Source: Cristatella mucedo (lineage: Eukaryota > Bryozoa > Phylactolaemata > Cristatellidae). From it: a stretch of DNA of 60,000 nucleotides. The stretch lies in contig WPIO01000048.1 in the NCBI GenBank assembly GCA_009760855.2, forward strand, positions 771,501-831,500. Reading direction: 5' to 3'. Made by a program: the position numbers and the translations under genes. Under the pieces are notes generated by a model. The model searched no databases and was not told the origin of the DNA. It saw only the letters and a program-made list of their open reading frames with translations. Below, piece after piece: positions 23,588 to 35,174 of the stretch (the stretch's first letter is position 1; every line of letters starts with the position of its first letter).

Positions 23588-24964
23588 TTAGTGGTCATCG
23601 GGCTTGCTATAATTCCATCAGCCCAACTTGGCGCTTTTCTTTGTAATCCTCGCTCAATGTGCAATAAACCCCTATTTATAAGTGAATTTGTTTCTGAAAA
23701 GGCCTGGACGTGCTCGCCTTGACCGAAACTTGGCTAAAATCGGTAAACTGCCCGACTATTAATGACGCAACCCCGACAGGCTTCTCCTTCTATCACACCC
23801 CTAGATCATTCAAAACTGGAGGTGGAATCGCTATTATTACACGCTTGTCCTTCAATTTCAAGCCGTTTGTGGTCCCCTCGAAAGAGTATTTCGAATCTAT
23901 TGTCTTGATTTCACCCGACGACAAGCCACCGATGATGGCAGTAGTTTATCGCCCACCAGGTACCAAGTCTTCCTTTATTTCAGATTTCTCTTATCTCATT
24001 TCGATTCTGTGAGCAAGAAATCGATCTTTCCTCAGTATGGGTGATTTCAAAATTCCTTTTGATAACTTATCTGACGCCTTCAGCACCAAATTTCGTGCAC
24101 TGACTGCCTCATTGTCTCTTATGGCTCATGTGAATGGCCCTACTCACATCAATGGTCACACACTCGACCAAATGTTCTCCTACAACTGCACGTTATCATC
24201 ACCAATTATTTCCAAAGTCCACTTATGTGACCACATGCAGATCTCATTCAGTCTACAGGGTGTTCTCTCCTCATCCTCCTCATCTAAAATCAACTGTGAA
24301 TCGCGAAACCTCAAAACCCTTATCACCGATACCGTCCGTGCGAGAATATCTTCTTCGCTTCTGCGGCTAAAGCCCCCTTCCGACCTGTCGTCATTGGTAG
24401 ATTGCTGCAACACGACTCTAGCTGCTCAATGAGTTAGCACTTCTGACTAAACTCACTGTACTACCTAACCCAGACAGCCTTCGGTTTACCGCAGACAGTA
24501 AACTAGCTAGGTCTATTAAGTGCAAGCTTGAAAAAATGCACAAGATGAAACTGGCTGTCCATCGACGGGCTACTGTTTGTCGTGCCAATCAATCCAAGCA
24601 AACGCACAGCCTAACGTCAACAGAAACATGGTTGAATCGCAGATGCACAATTCAAAAATGCTGATGTCGTCGATCAACCAACTCAACGACTGCTCTCAGA
24701 TTAGCTTCTTACCTAGGGATCCTTGTGGTGGTCTGGCTAATCGCTCCTCTAGCGTTTTCGTCAACATGATAGACAATGGTGAGTCCATCCCTAGGGTGGT
24801 GGCAGCAACGCCCCTGGAGTCCTGTCCCTCAATTCCATGCATCACTTTAATGTCTACATTCAAGGAGGCCACTAATGACCTCGTTCTGAAGCTCACATCT
24901 CAATCAAAGAAGACATCTAGTCCTCTAGACCCTATTCCCACTGTCCTGCTTTTACGGCGGATTG
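23588..24964 (+). mobile_element. LINE-A parent element, 5' half with endonuclease
   Basis: This is the most complete LINE-A here. It begins with RSMCNKPLFISEFVSEK, followed after a one-base shift by LDVLALTETWL, GGGIAIITRLSFNFK, AVVYRPPGTK, MGDFKIPFD, HTLDQMFS and CDHMQISFSLQG. These are the landmarks of an APE-type endonuclease (TETWL, YRPP, GDFN-like, SDH-like). GDFK and CDH replace the usual GDFN and SDH. The linker then leads towards the RT (VVAATPLESCPSIPCITLMS, FKEATNDLVLKL, SPLDPIPTVLLLRRIDL). A younger LINE-A1 interrupts it at 24970, and the RT resumes at 25767. Frameshifts near 23700, 24012 and 24432 make it inactive. Confidence 0.88.
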
Positions 24965-25727
24965 ATCTGTTCATCAGCGGTTTTATGCGGATTGATCGGG
25001 CTTGTTTAGATAAGGATACCACGTCTAAGTTGGTCCATGTATTCGTGACATCTCGTCTCGACTTCTGCAACTCGCTGCTTACTGGCCTACCAGCATGTGC
25101 GATCAGCCGATTGCAGCTGGTGCAAAACTCTGCAGCTAGGCTTGTCTGTCGTGAGCGTCGCAGTTGCCACATTACTCCACTTCTCGCCGACCTGCACTGG
25201 CTACCAGTCAAGCAACGGATTGACTTCAAGGTTTTGTCGCTCACTTTTAGGTCCCTTCATTCTTTGGCTCCAGCCTATCTCTCCAACATACTCCCCCATC
25301 AAGCCAAGCATCGTACCACCCGCTTTTCGGAATCCAACAGTCTACAAATACCTCGTACAAACCTTAAATCCTTTGGAGACCGTGCATTTAGTTCGTATGC
25401 TCCCAAAGCCTGGAACTCCCTCCCGACCTGCGTCAGAACATCCCCTGACCTGACCACATTTAAAAGGAACTTAAAACACACCTATTTAGGACAGCATTTA
25501 GTGGGTCCCTGTGATTCGTGCTTCACGTGCTTATGCGTGCTGACACTGTGCATGCTGCCACTAACCACATTTGCATGCTGACCCTGTGCATGTCACCCCT
25601 AACCATGTTACTCATTTTGTTTGTTTTTCAAGCATAATTTTACTTACCATTCAATTGTATTTCCCTTTGCAGCAAATGTAAAGCGCTTATAAAGAGATTA
25701 AGTCCTCTGAGGGCGCTTTATCAAGTG

Positions 25728-25763
<36 letters not shown>

Positions 25764-25766
25764 CTG
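24965..25766 (+). mobile_element. LINE-A1 inserted into the LINE-A parent
   Basis: The inserted copy spans 24970-25761, flanked by ATCTG at 24965-24969 and 25762-25766, a probable 5-bp target duplication. Its frame from about 24997 to 25500 is uninterrupted: [70 protein letters not shown] and KAWNSLPTCVRTSPDLT. The A1 3' UTR, stem-loop and a long (ATT)n follow. Without it the parent reads RIDL then LLP, as in the copy at 15930-17580. The first 27 bp contain TTTTATGCGGATTGATC, a near-copy of the target just upstream. Confidence 0.9.
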
Positions 25767-27505
25767 CTGCTGCCAAGCATTACTAACACTACAATACGTC
25801 ATTAGCCTCAGGTCATGTCCCAGCACCTTTCAAAAGGGCTTTAGTCATGCCTCTACTAAAGAAAGCAACACAAGACCTAGAGATCTTGAGCAACTTTCGC
25901 CCAGTCCCCCTTCTACCATTCCTAACAAAGACACTGGAACGAGTCGTGGCAGACGGGCTGAAATCTTATGTTGAAACTACAAGCATGGTTAGCAAGTTCA
26001 AGTCTGGTTTTAGAGCTAATCAACCCACAGAGTCAGCATTGCTTCGGGTGTTTAACGGCCTTTATAGGAATGCAGACATAAGTAGAGTATATCTGCGTGT
26101 TTTTCTCAATTATCGGCAGCTTTTGATACTATCAATCACCAAGTCATTCTTGAGCGCCTCTCATCTCGCTTGGACATCACTGGTATGGCACTGCAAAGGT
26201 TCAGATCCTATCTCAGTTGGAGATTCCAGAGTATTGGTGTGAATGGACAAAGATCATCTAAGGAATCTCTTAAGTATGGGGGTACCTCTAGACTCAGTGC
26301 TTGGTTCCGTTCTTTTCACGGTTTATACACTCCCTCTTGCCGATTTGATTGCCAGGCACTATCTAGGCTTTCACTTCTATGAGGATGACACTCAGTTTTG
26401 CCTTTGCCTCGATTCCTACCAACCCTTCACCTCGTCAAATTCTCTCAACGCCCTTGCTGCATGTACTGATGACATCCGCACATGGCTGGCAGCAAACTTT
26501 CTTAAATTTACTGATGATAAAATCATCTCACTAGTTGTGGGAAAACCGAGTGCGATTCAGAAATAGGAAAGTTTAATGCTCGCAGTCGGTTCTGCCAGCA
26601 TACCTCTTGTAAAATCTGCACGAAATCTACGTGTCCTGTTCCAAAGTGAAATTTCATTAGACGACCACACCGGCTCCACAATCAAGTCTGCCTACTTTCA
26701 GCTACATAGCGTTGCTAAAATTTGAAATTTTTCACGAAAGGATACCACATCTAAGTTGGTCCATGCATTTGAGACATCCTGTCTCGACTTATGTAACTCA
26801 CTGCTTGCTAGTATAACAGCCTGTGCAATCAGGCACTTACAGCTGGTGCAAAACTCTGCAGCTAGGCTTGTCTGTCGTGAGAGTCACTTTCGTCGCATAA
26901 ACCACTTCTCGTCGACCTGCACTGGCTCCCAGTCAAGCAACGCATCAACTTCAAGGTTTTATTCCTCACTTTTAGGTTTCTTGCTTCTTTGGCTTCAGCC
27001 TACCTATCGGATCTACTCACCCGTCAGGCTGAGCATCGTACCACTCGCTTTTCGGAATCTAATCATTTACAAAAAGCTCGTGCGAACCTCAAATCCTTTG
27101 GAGACCATGCCTTTAGTTCGTGCGTTCCCAAAGCCTGGAACTCACTTTCGACTTGAGTCACGACATCTCCTGACTTAACTACATTTAAAAAAATTCAAAG
27201 CGCATCTGTTTATCACAGCATTTAGTGGGTGCATGTGATTCGTCTTTTACGTGCTTATGCGTGCTGACACCGTGCATGCTGCCACTAACCATATTTGCAT
27301 GCTGACCCTGTGAAAGTCACCTCTAACCATGTTATACTTGTTGTTCATTGAGCATGCCACCACTAACTATAGCTAACGCTAAACATTCGATCATGCTTCC
27401 TTCACAGCAAATATAAAATGCCTAAAAAAATATTTAGCTCTCTGAGGACGCTATAACAAACGTATGATTAGTATTATTACTAATATTCTTATTATTATTA
27501 TTAGG
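25767..27505 (+). mobile_element. LINE-A parent element, 3' half with reverse transcriptase
   Basis: The RT resumes after the nested copy: LLKKATQDLEILSNFRPVPL, FLTKTLERVVADGLKSYVET, FKSGFRANQPTESALLRVFN, then GVPLDSVLGSVLFTVYTLPL, FYEDDTQFCL, NFLKFTDDKIISLVVGKPS, SARNLRVLFQSEISLDDH and LQLVQNSAARLVCRE. Later parts are frameshifted (after 26880). The catalytic motif reads YEDD instead of YADD, and GVPLDS replaces GVPQGS. The LSAAFDTINH core is also disturbed, so the enzyme is dead. The A2-type 3' UTR, stem-loop and ATT-rich end close the element. Confidence 0.88.
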
Positions 27506-30127
27506 CGTTTCTTTGCTACCCTTTTTACCAGACAAAACTTTTTAAAACGTACTATTTAATAAAAAAAAAGTAATTAAATTCAAACGAGACACTGGCCAGC
27601 AGTTTCGCGCAAATGTGTTGAGTTATAGTTTTGGAGGTTACAGACCTCCAGCATTCCACCGAAAAAAACATCGTCCCGTTACTACGTTCCCTGTCAGTTG
27701 CTCACCAAATTATATCTATCCCACGTTCTCATAAGGAAATTAACATGGTGGCGTGACATCTTTTATCATCTCTATGCAGATGATATTCGAGCACTATCTC
27801 TTTTACTTTTGATCCACCTTTGAAGCACTGTAGGAGCGAAGCTCGACTCGTCGCCTTTCATAGATTGGTTACGTATATCGTCTCATCTATAAATACTAAA
27901 TGATATAGGTGCTTAATTTCCACGTTCTACTTAAATTAAAAAATTTATTAACAAAATGTATGCTGCTCATAGGAAAGTTATGGCTTTTCAAAATAATAAA
28001 ATAGAATTAATAATTACTGTGATTGAAGCTGAAGCCAATCTTAGAGAATTTTTTGATTACATATTTGCACCTTTTAAATTCTCCTGTAATTTTAGTACAC
28101 AATTTCCTCTTCAATTTCAAGTTGGTGATTTTTCATTGGCAAAACAGCTTTCTGCTTGAATACCTGCAACTTTAAATTAGTGCCACTATCATCGGAGTAA
28201 CGTTAGGTTAAATGCTCTCCTCGGTGCTGGCTCAATAAGTCATTAAGGTCGCTATTTTACATTTGAGCATGGCTTCGTGATTCATCATCAATTCGAACAC
28301 GCTTGAAGTATAAATTATAACCGTAATATAACTATAGTTATATTACTATAAACTACGATATAGCTACGTTGCTGAAAGATTTTCCGAAGCTTCTATTCCA
28401 AAGTGACTCGGTCCGGCGCTACTTCCTGTGGTCTCTATACGATTCACACCGGCGGTCAGGCTGCTCCTAGACAGCTTGCCTAGTTCAAGACTAGAGGCAG
28501 GCTTGGTCTTTCATATCCCTGCGATGCAACGTAAAATCAGCTCCAGCTCCAGCGCCACGAACGGCGAGACGGCGTGTGCTCATCGTCTGCTGCTGTACTC
28601 CATGCTTTGGTGGTAGGGTATTTCCTGAGGACATGCTACAGTCTTCAAGACATGCTTGAATAATGCCTTGTCGGTGTTTACTTTAAGTCTGGGACTCGGC
28701 CATACTTTAAAGATGTAAGAAGGCAGTGGCGGTAAGTGCAAGAGCCCACAAAAGAAAACGGTTATGGGCGTTCAGAAAATTGTAGTGAAATCCTCAACAA
28801 AGAGCAGAAAATCCCATCGCACTAAATTAAATACCGTCAGAGAACCGAGCAAAAAGGTTGGAACATAGGCGTAAGCATACACGTAAGGTGCATGTTAATG
28901 CGTAGTCGTCTCATCCTTACTCTTCGCTTCAATCAGTGTTCATTGCGGCACTTTTCCAGCGATAGACTTTAAAAAATCCGCTGCCTGAAAAGTTCGTGTA
29001 CTTGATTTTACCTATAAACGAATTTTTAGGATTAGTATTTACAGACGAATATTATGCTTATTTTTAATTTGTAAAATGAATAAGCCTTTTGGCATTCCTT
29101 CTTCAGATGCAGGCATTCCTTCTTATTTTGGAACCAAAGCCTACGTTGTAACCAGACGTATTCAACAGGAGGTACCTGACCTTTGCGAACCCTGACCAAA
29201 ACATTTGCTGGATTTACAGTCGTACCCTACCTATCCCTATATTCATCCCTTCCTGCACATCCAATCGTATGTGGATTGATTTTCCATCGAGTTTTTTCTG
29301 CTTAGGCATCAAATGTTACACTTGAAAAAGAAACCCTAAAGTTTCTTGATATTGGTGCAGCAATCGGGAATACTCTGGCCTTCTGCTTTACCCTTTTATA
29401 TACCCTCCCATCATTTGTGCAATAATACTAAAACGCGGCCCTGGCCAGCATCTTAGATAAGGTTGCATCTTCAAAAACTAGTTTTCATTATATTATAATT
29501 ACCCTTAATTATTTGCAACTGAAGCAAAACTAAATAGCCCGTCTGGTCTTCTGTTCAACAGCTTAGCTGCCCTGTCGCACCGCTTCTATTCTGCACATAT
29601 TGAGTCAGTTATAACATCCTCAGTCTTGCTTTCTCTCAGTCTAGTTGCTTCGCTCGCTTGCACCAGCCTGCCTGTCCGACCGCCTTGCTCCTCCAGTCAC
29701 CCGCTCCTCGCTTCCGGTCGACTAGCCGCTCCTCGAACTAAATCAAAATCTCGGTCGTCCAGTTTGTTGGGTGTACCGAAAGTCTGCATCTCGTATCTGG
29801 CCTCTTGTACTGACCACATTAACTGTACAGCATCATATAAAGCTCAGTTAAAACCGTAGTATCTGTTCCAATTAGTTTCCCTACGCTCAAGTGAGCTAGT
29901 TTTTCTTGCTCCTCTGCGAATTGCGCGCTTACTTGCGCATGACTAAGTATATGCTGCTAAGCAGGAGTCGCACTAAACATAAAAATTAACAAGTGATCCC
30001 ATCAGGCAATCTTTTGCACGCGAATCTAAGCGTGATAATCTTACTGCTGCTATGCTGCATGCATGCTATGCTGCATGCATGCTATGCACAACTCTTTGCG
30101 TGTCATTAGCTCTTGATTTTATTGCTT
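27506..30127. other. unique sequence, mostly AT-rich
   Basis: No domain was recognised. A perfect 24-bp palindrome spans 28323-28346. A 16-bp unit (CTATGCTGCATGCATG) is tandemly repeated near 30050-30083. The 67-codon frame at 27956-28159 shows no known motif. Confidence 0.5.
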
Positions 30128-30200
30128 TTCCTACGGAGAACTGTAGTGCACCCGAATAGAGATTTAGTTCTCTAAGGGCACTATAAAAAAATTAAAAAAT
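30128..30200 (+). mobile_element. LINE-A/SINE-1 type 3' tail
   Basis: AGTGCACCCGAATAGAGATT, then TAGTTCTCTAAGGGCACT is the terminal stem-loop. Its outer stem (AGTGC/GCACT) has changed on both sides relative to the usual AGCGC/GCGCT, so pairing is kept. A-rich sequence follows instead of ATT. Confidence 0.55.
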
Positions 30201-30518
30201 GCTATTAAACTAAATCTCTTCCGCAGAAGTAAGGTAGTGCGTGAACCGACCCTGTAGCGAGCCTAGTCATTGTCTATTCGCAGGAGGTGGTCGCCGCCAG
30301 AGGGGACTGGGTGAAAGCTCCGCCGTTAACCTGCTATTCGAGATTTCTTCGTCGGACTGCACATTTTCCTTCCGTCTCAGCTTCGCTGGCCGAAGGAAAA
30401 TAGACGTACTTTCTTTCCAATTAACCTCATTTTCCAAGAACGACTGAGTATTTGGGTGCCGCAGGTCGTATGCAGTCGGAAGTTTCCGTATTTTAGCTTT
30501 GCTAGGAATGACGGTATG

Positions 30519-30707
30519 ATAATAATAATAATAACATACCTAATAAAGCGCCCCCGGAGAATTCAATTTCTTTCTGGGCGCTTTACATTTGCTGCAAAGG
30601 AAACACGATCGAATGGTTCGTGGTAGCATGCTCGATAAACAACAAGAATAACATGGTTAGGGGTTACATGCATAGGGTCTGCATGCAAGTGTGATTGGTG
30701 GCAGGTT
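30519..30707 (-). mobile_element. LINE-A2 3' tail
   Basis: The plus strand reads ATAATAATAATAATAAC, TAATAAAGCGCCCCCGGAGA, ATTCAATTTCTTTCTGGGCG, then CACGATCGAATGGTTCGTGG and AACATGGTTAGGGGTTACAT. This is the reverse complement of the A2 3' UTR and its end. It stops at GGTGGCAGG. Confidence 0.85.
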
Positions 30708-31625
30708 ATGAAATTTTACTGACCGGTAGTGCTAAAGTTAATCGCAATACATTATTTTAAAAAGTTGGTATTCATCTGGAAATCGTGGTTGTTAACCCAA
30801 CGAAGCGCTTTTGCATCTTGCTAGAATTCTAACAAGGCGGTCCATACATGGCCATCCATACAGTCGGATATGCACCGCCGCTGTAGCAGCCGGTAACTGC
30901 AGCTCCAGAGCCGCCCGGAAAATCTATTGACAAATATAAATATCCTGGATGGCCTGCTGAAGTTAGTGTACGTCGGAGGCGCTTGCTTAGTAACCTACGT
31001 ATCCGAGTTTGTAGCGTCATCTCTCCGTGTGGACCGGTTAGCACCGGTTAGCTGAGACAGATGCTAAAGCTAATGCTAAAGTCAATTGAAGGAGCCCTTT
31101 AGACACGGAAAAATATGGTAACCTAATGAATAAAACGGTAGCTTTCCATGGAAACTGCCTCTAATCTTCTCGCCTAAGGCACACGGCAAAACATAGCTCT
31201 TAATCCTCTTTAAAAGCTGCTACACGCGTTTTAAGACAGCCTGTTGCTCCCCCATTTAGGACACCCTGCCCATAAGCCCTTTTTCATCCGCTTGATATAC
31301 AATGAGTCGCGTGAGCCATCGGGCGTGCTGCTCCGTCTGCAGGTCCATCTGATGGCCCTACCTAGTAAAACGGAGAGCGTCCCCTTGAAGGAGACAAACC
31401 TTTAGAATCAGCGCTGTGAAGGGTACGCCACCACTCAAGATCCGTAACCCCTCTAAAACCGCTGAGATACATCCTTTTTGGCCGCTCGATCCTTAGCACT
31501 ATGAGACCACGAGATTCCGGTCCTTTCTGTTACGGTACGTGCAGAAAATCAGAACGGTTCGCTGTAAGTTCGCTATCTTTGCTCTGCTAGCGACCGATAG
31601 CATCTAGCCATTTTGTAAGCATATA
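30708..31625. other. unique sequence, nothing recognised
   Basis: A small tandem ACCGGTTAGC repeat near 31030 is the only pattern seen. No coding domain was found. Confidence 0.5.
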
Positions 31626-31675
31626 TTCTCACTCTCTTCCTCCCTTTCTCCCTCCCTCCCTCCCTCCCCCTCTCC

Positions 31676-31722
<47 letters not shown>
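31626..31722. repeat. polypyrimidine tract with (TC)n
   Basis: A run of C and T only, moving from TCCC repeats to about 20 TC units, lies just before a LINE-A1 end. The minus-strand frame reading ERERE comes from this tract. Confidence 0.95.
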
Positions 31723-31727
<5 letters not shown>

Positions 31728-31775
31728 CTGTCTCTCCGAAAGAAAGTACTAACGACGAATGCCAGTGACGAATTA

Positions 31776-32226
31776 TAATAATAATAATAATAATAATAAT
31801 TCACTTGATAAAGCGCCCTCAGAGAACTTAATCTCTCTCTAGGCGCTTTACATTTGCTGTAAAGTGAAATGCAATTGAATGGTAAGTAAAATCATGCTTG
31901 AAAAACAAACAAAATGAATAATATTGTTAGGGGTGACATGCACAGGGTCAGCATGCAAATGTGGTTAGTGGCAGCATGCACAGTGTCAGCACGCATAAGC
32001 ACATCAAGGACGAATCACAGGGACCCACTAAATGCTGTCCTAAATAGGTGTGTTTTAAGGTTCCTTTTAAATGTGGTCAGGTCAGAGGATGTTCTGACGC
32101 AGGTCGGGAGGCAGTTCCAGGCTTTGGGAGCATACGAACTAAATGCACGGTCTCCAAAGGATTTAAGGTTTGTACGAGGTATTTCTAGACTGTTGGATTC
32201 CGAAAAGCGGGTGGTACGATGCTACA
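31776..32226 (-). mobile_element. LINE-A1 copy, 5'-truncated
   Basis: The plus strand starts with (TAA)n, then GATAAAGCGCCCTCAGAGAA and the A1 3' UTR, and ends inside the RT C-terminus at GGATTCCGAAAAGCGGGTGG. It matches the copy at 23180-23587 almost base for base over the shared part. Confidence 0.92.
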
Positions 32227-32927
32227 GGGCTATTCTAGCCCTGACGGGGTGCTTTTTTCAAGCTCATTCACTCAAGTTCCTGGACAGCGGAGGAGAAAAA
32301 GAACCTCCCAGCGATGTGAGCTCTGCTCAGGCCCGACGATCATTCTCGCATGACAGCATGGCCCAGCATGCAAATTAAATTTCATGTGCCGAGCTCATAG
32401 ACCAAGATCCTGAGACGGAGCCGCTGGACGAGAATGACACGGCCTTCGTTGGTGATGAACGGCGTGGCTTGCTGCAACGTTTGGACTGACTTGGCAAGCA
32501 ACGGTCAGGCCCGTCCGGACCACGGTCATTGGCGGTCGGCTACGGCAGTGACGCCTTGGCCATGTTTTAGATGCATCTTAGCAGCAGTTAAGCTGCGCCC
32601 GTCTCTCTTTTAGAAAAAGCTATCGACTACTCCTAGCGTCGGACGGCCAGCCGCAGAATCTGTTGCCCAACTGTCGCCCAAGCTGCTGAGCGATACAAGC
32701 GTACAGCAAGGACAGGCCGCCCATTCCAAAGACAATCGATGCACTAGGCACACGCAGAAAAGAGACCGAAATATAACGACGGTACGCTGGCTTATTTCAA
32801 AGTGGCCTGAAGCACGAAATCAATGTACTCGTGATATATCTGCTCCATTTACGAGCTGCTTGAATCTGCCTGAGCAGGGTGGCACCGTTGACTGGCGGCT
32901 TTTTCCCAAGCGATCGCCAGAAATACC
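32227..32927. other. unique GC-rich sequence
   Basis: No exon or repeat was recognised. Confidence 0.5.
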
Positions 32928-33024
32928 GTTCGATCGTGCTTCCCTTGCAGCAAATGTAAAGTGCCTAGAAAGAGATTCAGTTCTCTGAAGGCTCTATACA
33001 GATTTATTACTATTGTTATTATTC
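32928..33024 (+). mobile_element. LINE-A2 3' tail
   Basis: CGATCGTGCTTCCCTTGCAG, AAATGTAAAGTGCCTAGAAA, GAGATTCAGTTCTCTGAAGG and TTATTACTATTGTTATTATT give the A2 end with the stem-loop and a worn ATT tail. The copy is only about 100 bp long. Confidence 0.85.
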
Positions 33025-33115
33025 TTTTACAAGGGTGGTCTATCTGAACTACCTTAGTCCTTTAGCAGCGTTTGACTAAACGTATGAGCAACGCTTTATC
33101 AACTAGTTAGTCATA

Positions 33116-33246
33116 CGAGCTGGTTTGGTCTAGCAGTTAAGGTGCTCGCCCTGACCAAGGTCGTGGGCTCGAGCCCCGAGGCACATGTGAAGCGCCTGAA
33201 TAGAGATTAAGTTCTCTTGGGGTGCTATATAAAAATGAAATGAATT
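33116..33246 (+). mobile_element. SINE-1 copy, well preserved
   Basis: TGGTTTGGTCTAGCAGTTAA, GGTGCTCGCCCTGACCAAGG and TCGTGGGCTCGAGCCCC form the tRNA-like head with A-box and B-box. GCGCCTGAATAGAGATTAAG, TTCTCTTGGGGTGCTATATA and AAAATG form the LINE-A-like end. The head ends and the tail begins near GAGGCACATGTGAA. Confidence 0.88.
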
Positions 33247-35174
33247 ATACTAACGCCCACATTTTCAGCGGGTATAAGCATACGAATCGGAAAATGTTGT
33301 GATAACAGTTGGTCTTTAGCTTCCCTCGCAAAGATAAATCGGAGATATCTGGATTGCGGTCAGTGACTCACTAAAGGCTTTACGAACATGCTGGAACTGA
33401 GGGAATGGCCTCCAAAGAATTTCAGGTCAGACAGAGACCTGGCTAAGCGAACAGAAGCGGGTGAGCGAGTGGTGCGAGTGAAACTTGAGGAGTAAGCACT
33501 TCAAGTAGGTAGGCCGCCGAAGCAAGAGAATCAAGGAACCCAAAATTAGACGTTAGGTAAAGCAGAACCCTCACGTGATTCCATGTGACCAAGGCCCGCT
33601 TAGGATAAGCAGAATTTTCGAGAGGGGAGGGATTTTGAATGGCTTAGAGCCCACCTCAAACCGGATGTGCATTTTTAGACCCGCGTATGGATATGGATAT
33701 TCGCATAACTTTAGCGAGAAACGAATTTCGTGCTGAAAGAAGCTCCGACTAGGAGCCCAACTCGATCTTGATGAGAGCTAACGTTGCCCAAAGAGCAGTC
33801 CTTTATCGGAAGTTCGCGTTGCTTGCTCCCAGCGTTTCGCTCATTTTAAGCGTGTGCTAAAAGTTCATAAAACGAAATGAAATCATTGCGCCAGAGTACC
33901 TTGTTACTAAAGCGATGCAGGTCTCTATATTCCGGTTGCTATTCCTCTCGCAAACTACATGAGTCCTGATACAGCTCACTACTGACGCAAACCGAAAGCT
34001 CTGCCCCGAGAGGCGCACATCAGGAGTTTGTCGTACATTATTTTGCCGAGGCATCCGACAAGGACGCTCCTGTTGCTCGCGATCCGGCGAGCACTAGGGG
34101 GCGAAAAAGCCAGACGCTTGGACAGGTGAGGCAGTGATTAGCAGCCTCACCTGGCGCCAGCGAATTCGAATTTGACTGGCTGGCTGACGATCGTGAAAGT
34201 TCGCCCGAGGGCTGCACCTCTGCGCAAGCCTTGCCGCACCGGGCACCACCTAGTGTTGACGCGGACTCGGGGCAACCAAAGGACACCTGGTCCTTGGCGT
34301 GGGGCAGCTGCAGAAATGCCGCCGCCTTCGCTCGGGAGGCCTGTCAACCACTCTCACCCGTCAGAGCTGCCGTCGCCATTTCGCCCGATCTGCCTTGAGG
34401 TGTTTCTCTGCCCTTAGCTGTTTGCTCGCTCGCAGGCTGGTTTTCGGCAGGCTTTTTCCCACCGCTCAGCAGCACAGACCCTAATTACGGCCACGGTTGT
34501 GACGCAAACGGGCCAATTTAAGAGCTAAAAACTGCTTATGTCCTGTCCGATGTAAAACGATCTTGGCTTTGTCCTTGAGTAGCCAGTGCGCCCGAGGCCG
34601 AGCATTCTGCCCGGACCGCAAGCCTCTTCACTGCCACAAGCCCCGAGGCGCCTGCTCGTCTGGCTGCCTCGACTTGGCTCGCCGGCACCGGGAAAGGTGC
34701 ACGACGTTATAGGCGATAGAGGCGACTCCAGAGGCTACCTATAGTAAAGACAGCAGGTGCAGGTGCGTGAGGAAAAAGATGATCAGTGGTCATTACGGAA
34801 CGCAATCGGCCACAGGTCTGTGCCGCGGCATGTTGTACAAGATGCGGTCTACCTAGTGCAGTAAGCAGTTCCTAAGCTCGCCATTGCGAGTGTAATGCAC
34901 AAGATGTATTAGTGGAGGTGCAGAAGATATAATAGTCGAGGGCTAAGACCGTGGCTTCGGGCTCGAAATAAAAAGAAAACGCCGCTTTGCTCCTTTATTT
35001 GATGCCAAGTAGGCGATGGATTATCAATAACTAATATTAACTTACGGACCATTTTGAGCACTGATACGTAAGCGCAAGACCTTGATCTCTACACAAGAAA
35101 AATAAAATAAAGATAAAGGTATCTAGCGGGATCATACACGTACAGCAAGCTCAATGGTAGCCGAAACTAGTCAT
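33247..35174. other. unique sequence, GC-rich around 34.0-34.8 kb
   Basis: The 34.0-34.8 kb part is G+C-rich with several overlapping open frames on both strands, as expected of GC-rich DNA. No conserved domain or convincing splice-bounded exon was found. Confidence 0.45.

Noticed and set aside
24577-25581. 334-codon frame as one gene
   Set aside because: It is a chance fusion of the parent LINE linker with the nested LINE-A1 RT end.
33116-33190. Functional tRNA gene
   Set aside because: A-box and B-box are present but there is no complete cloverleaf or acceptor stem; several copies share the same LINE-like tail, so these are SINE heads.
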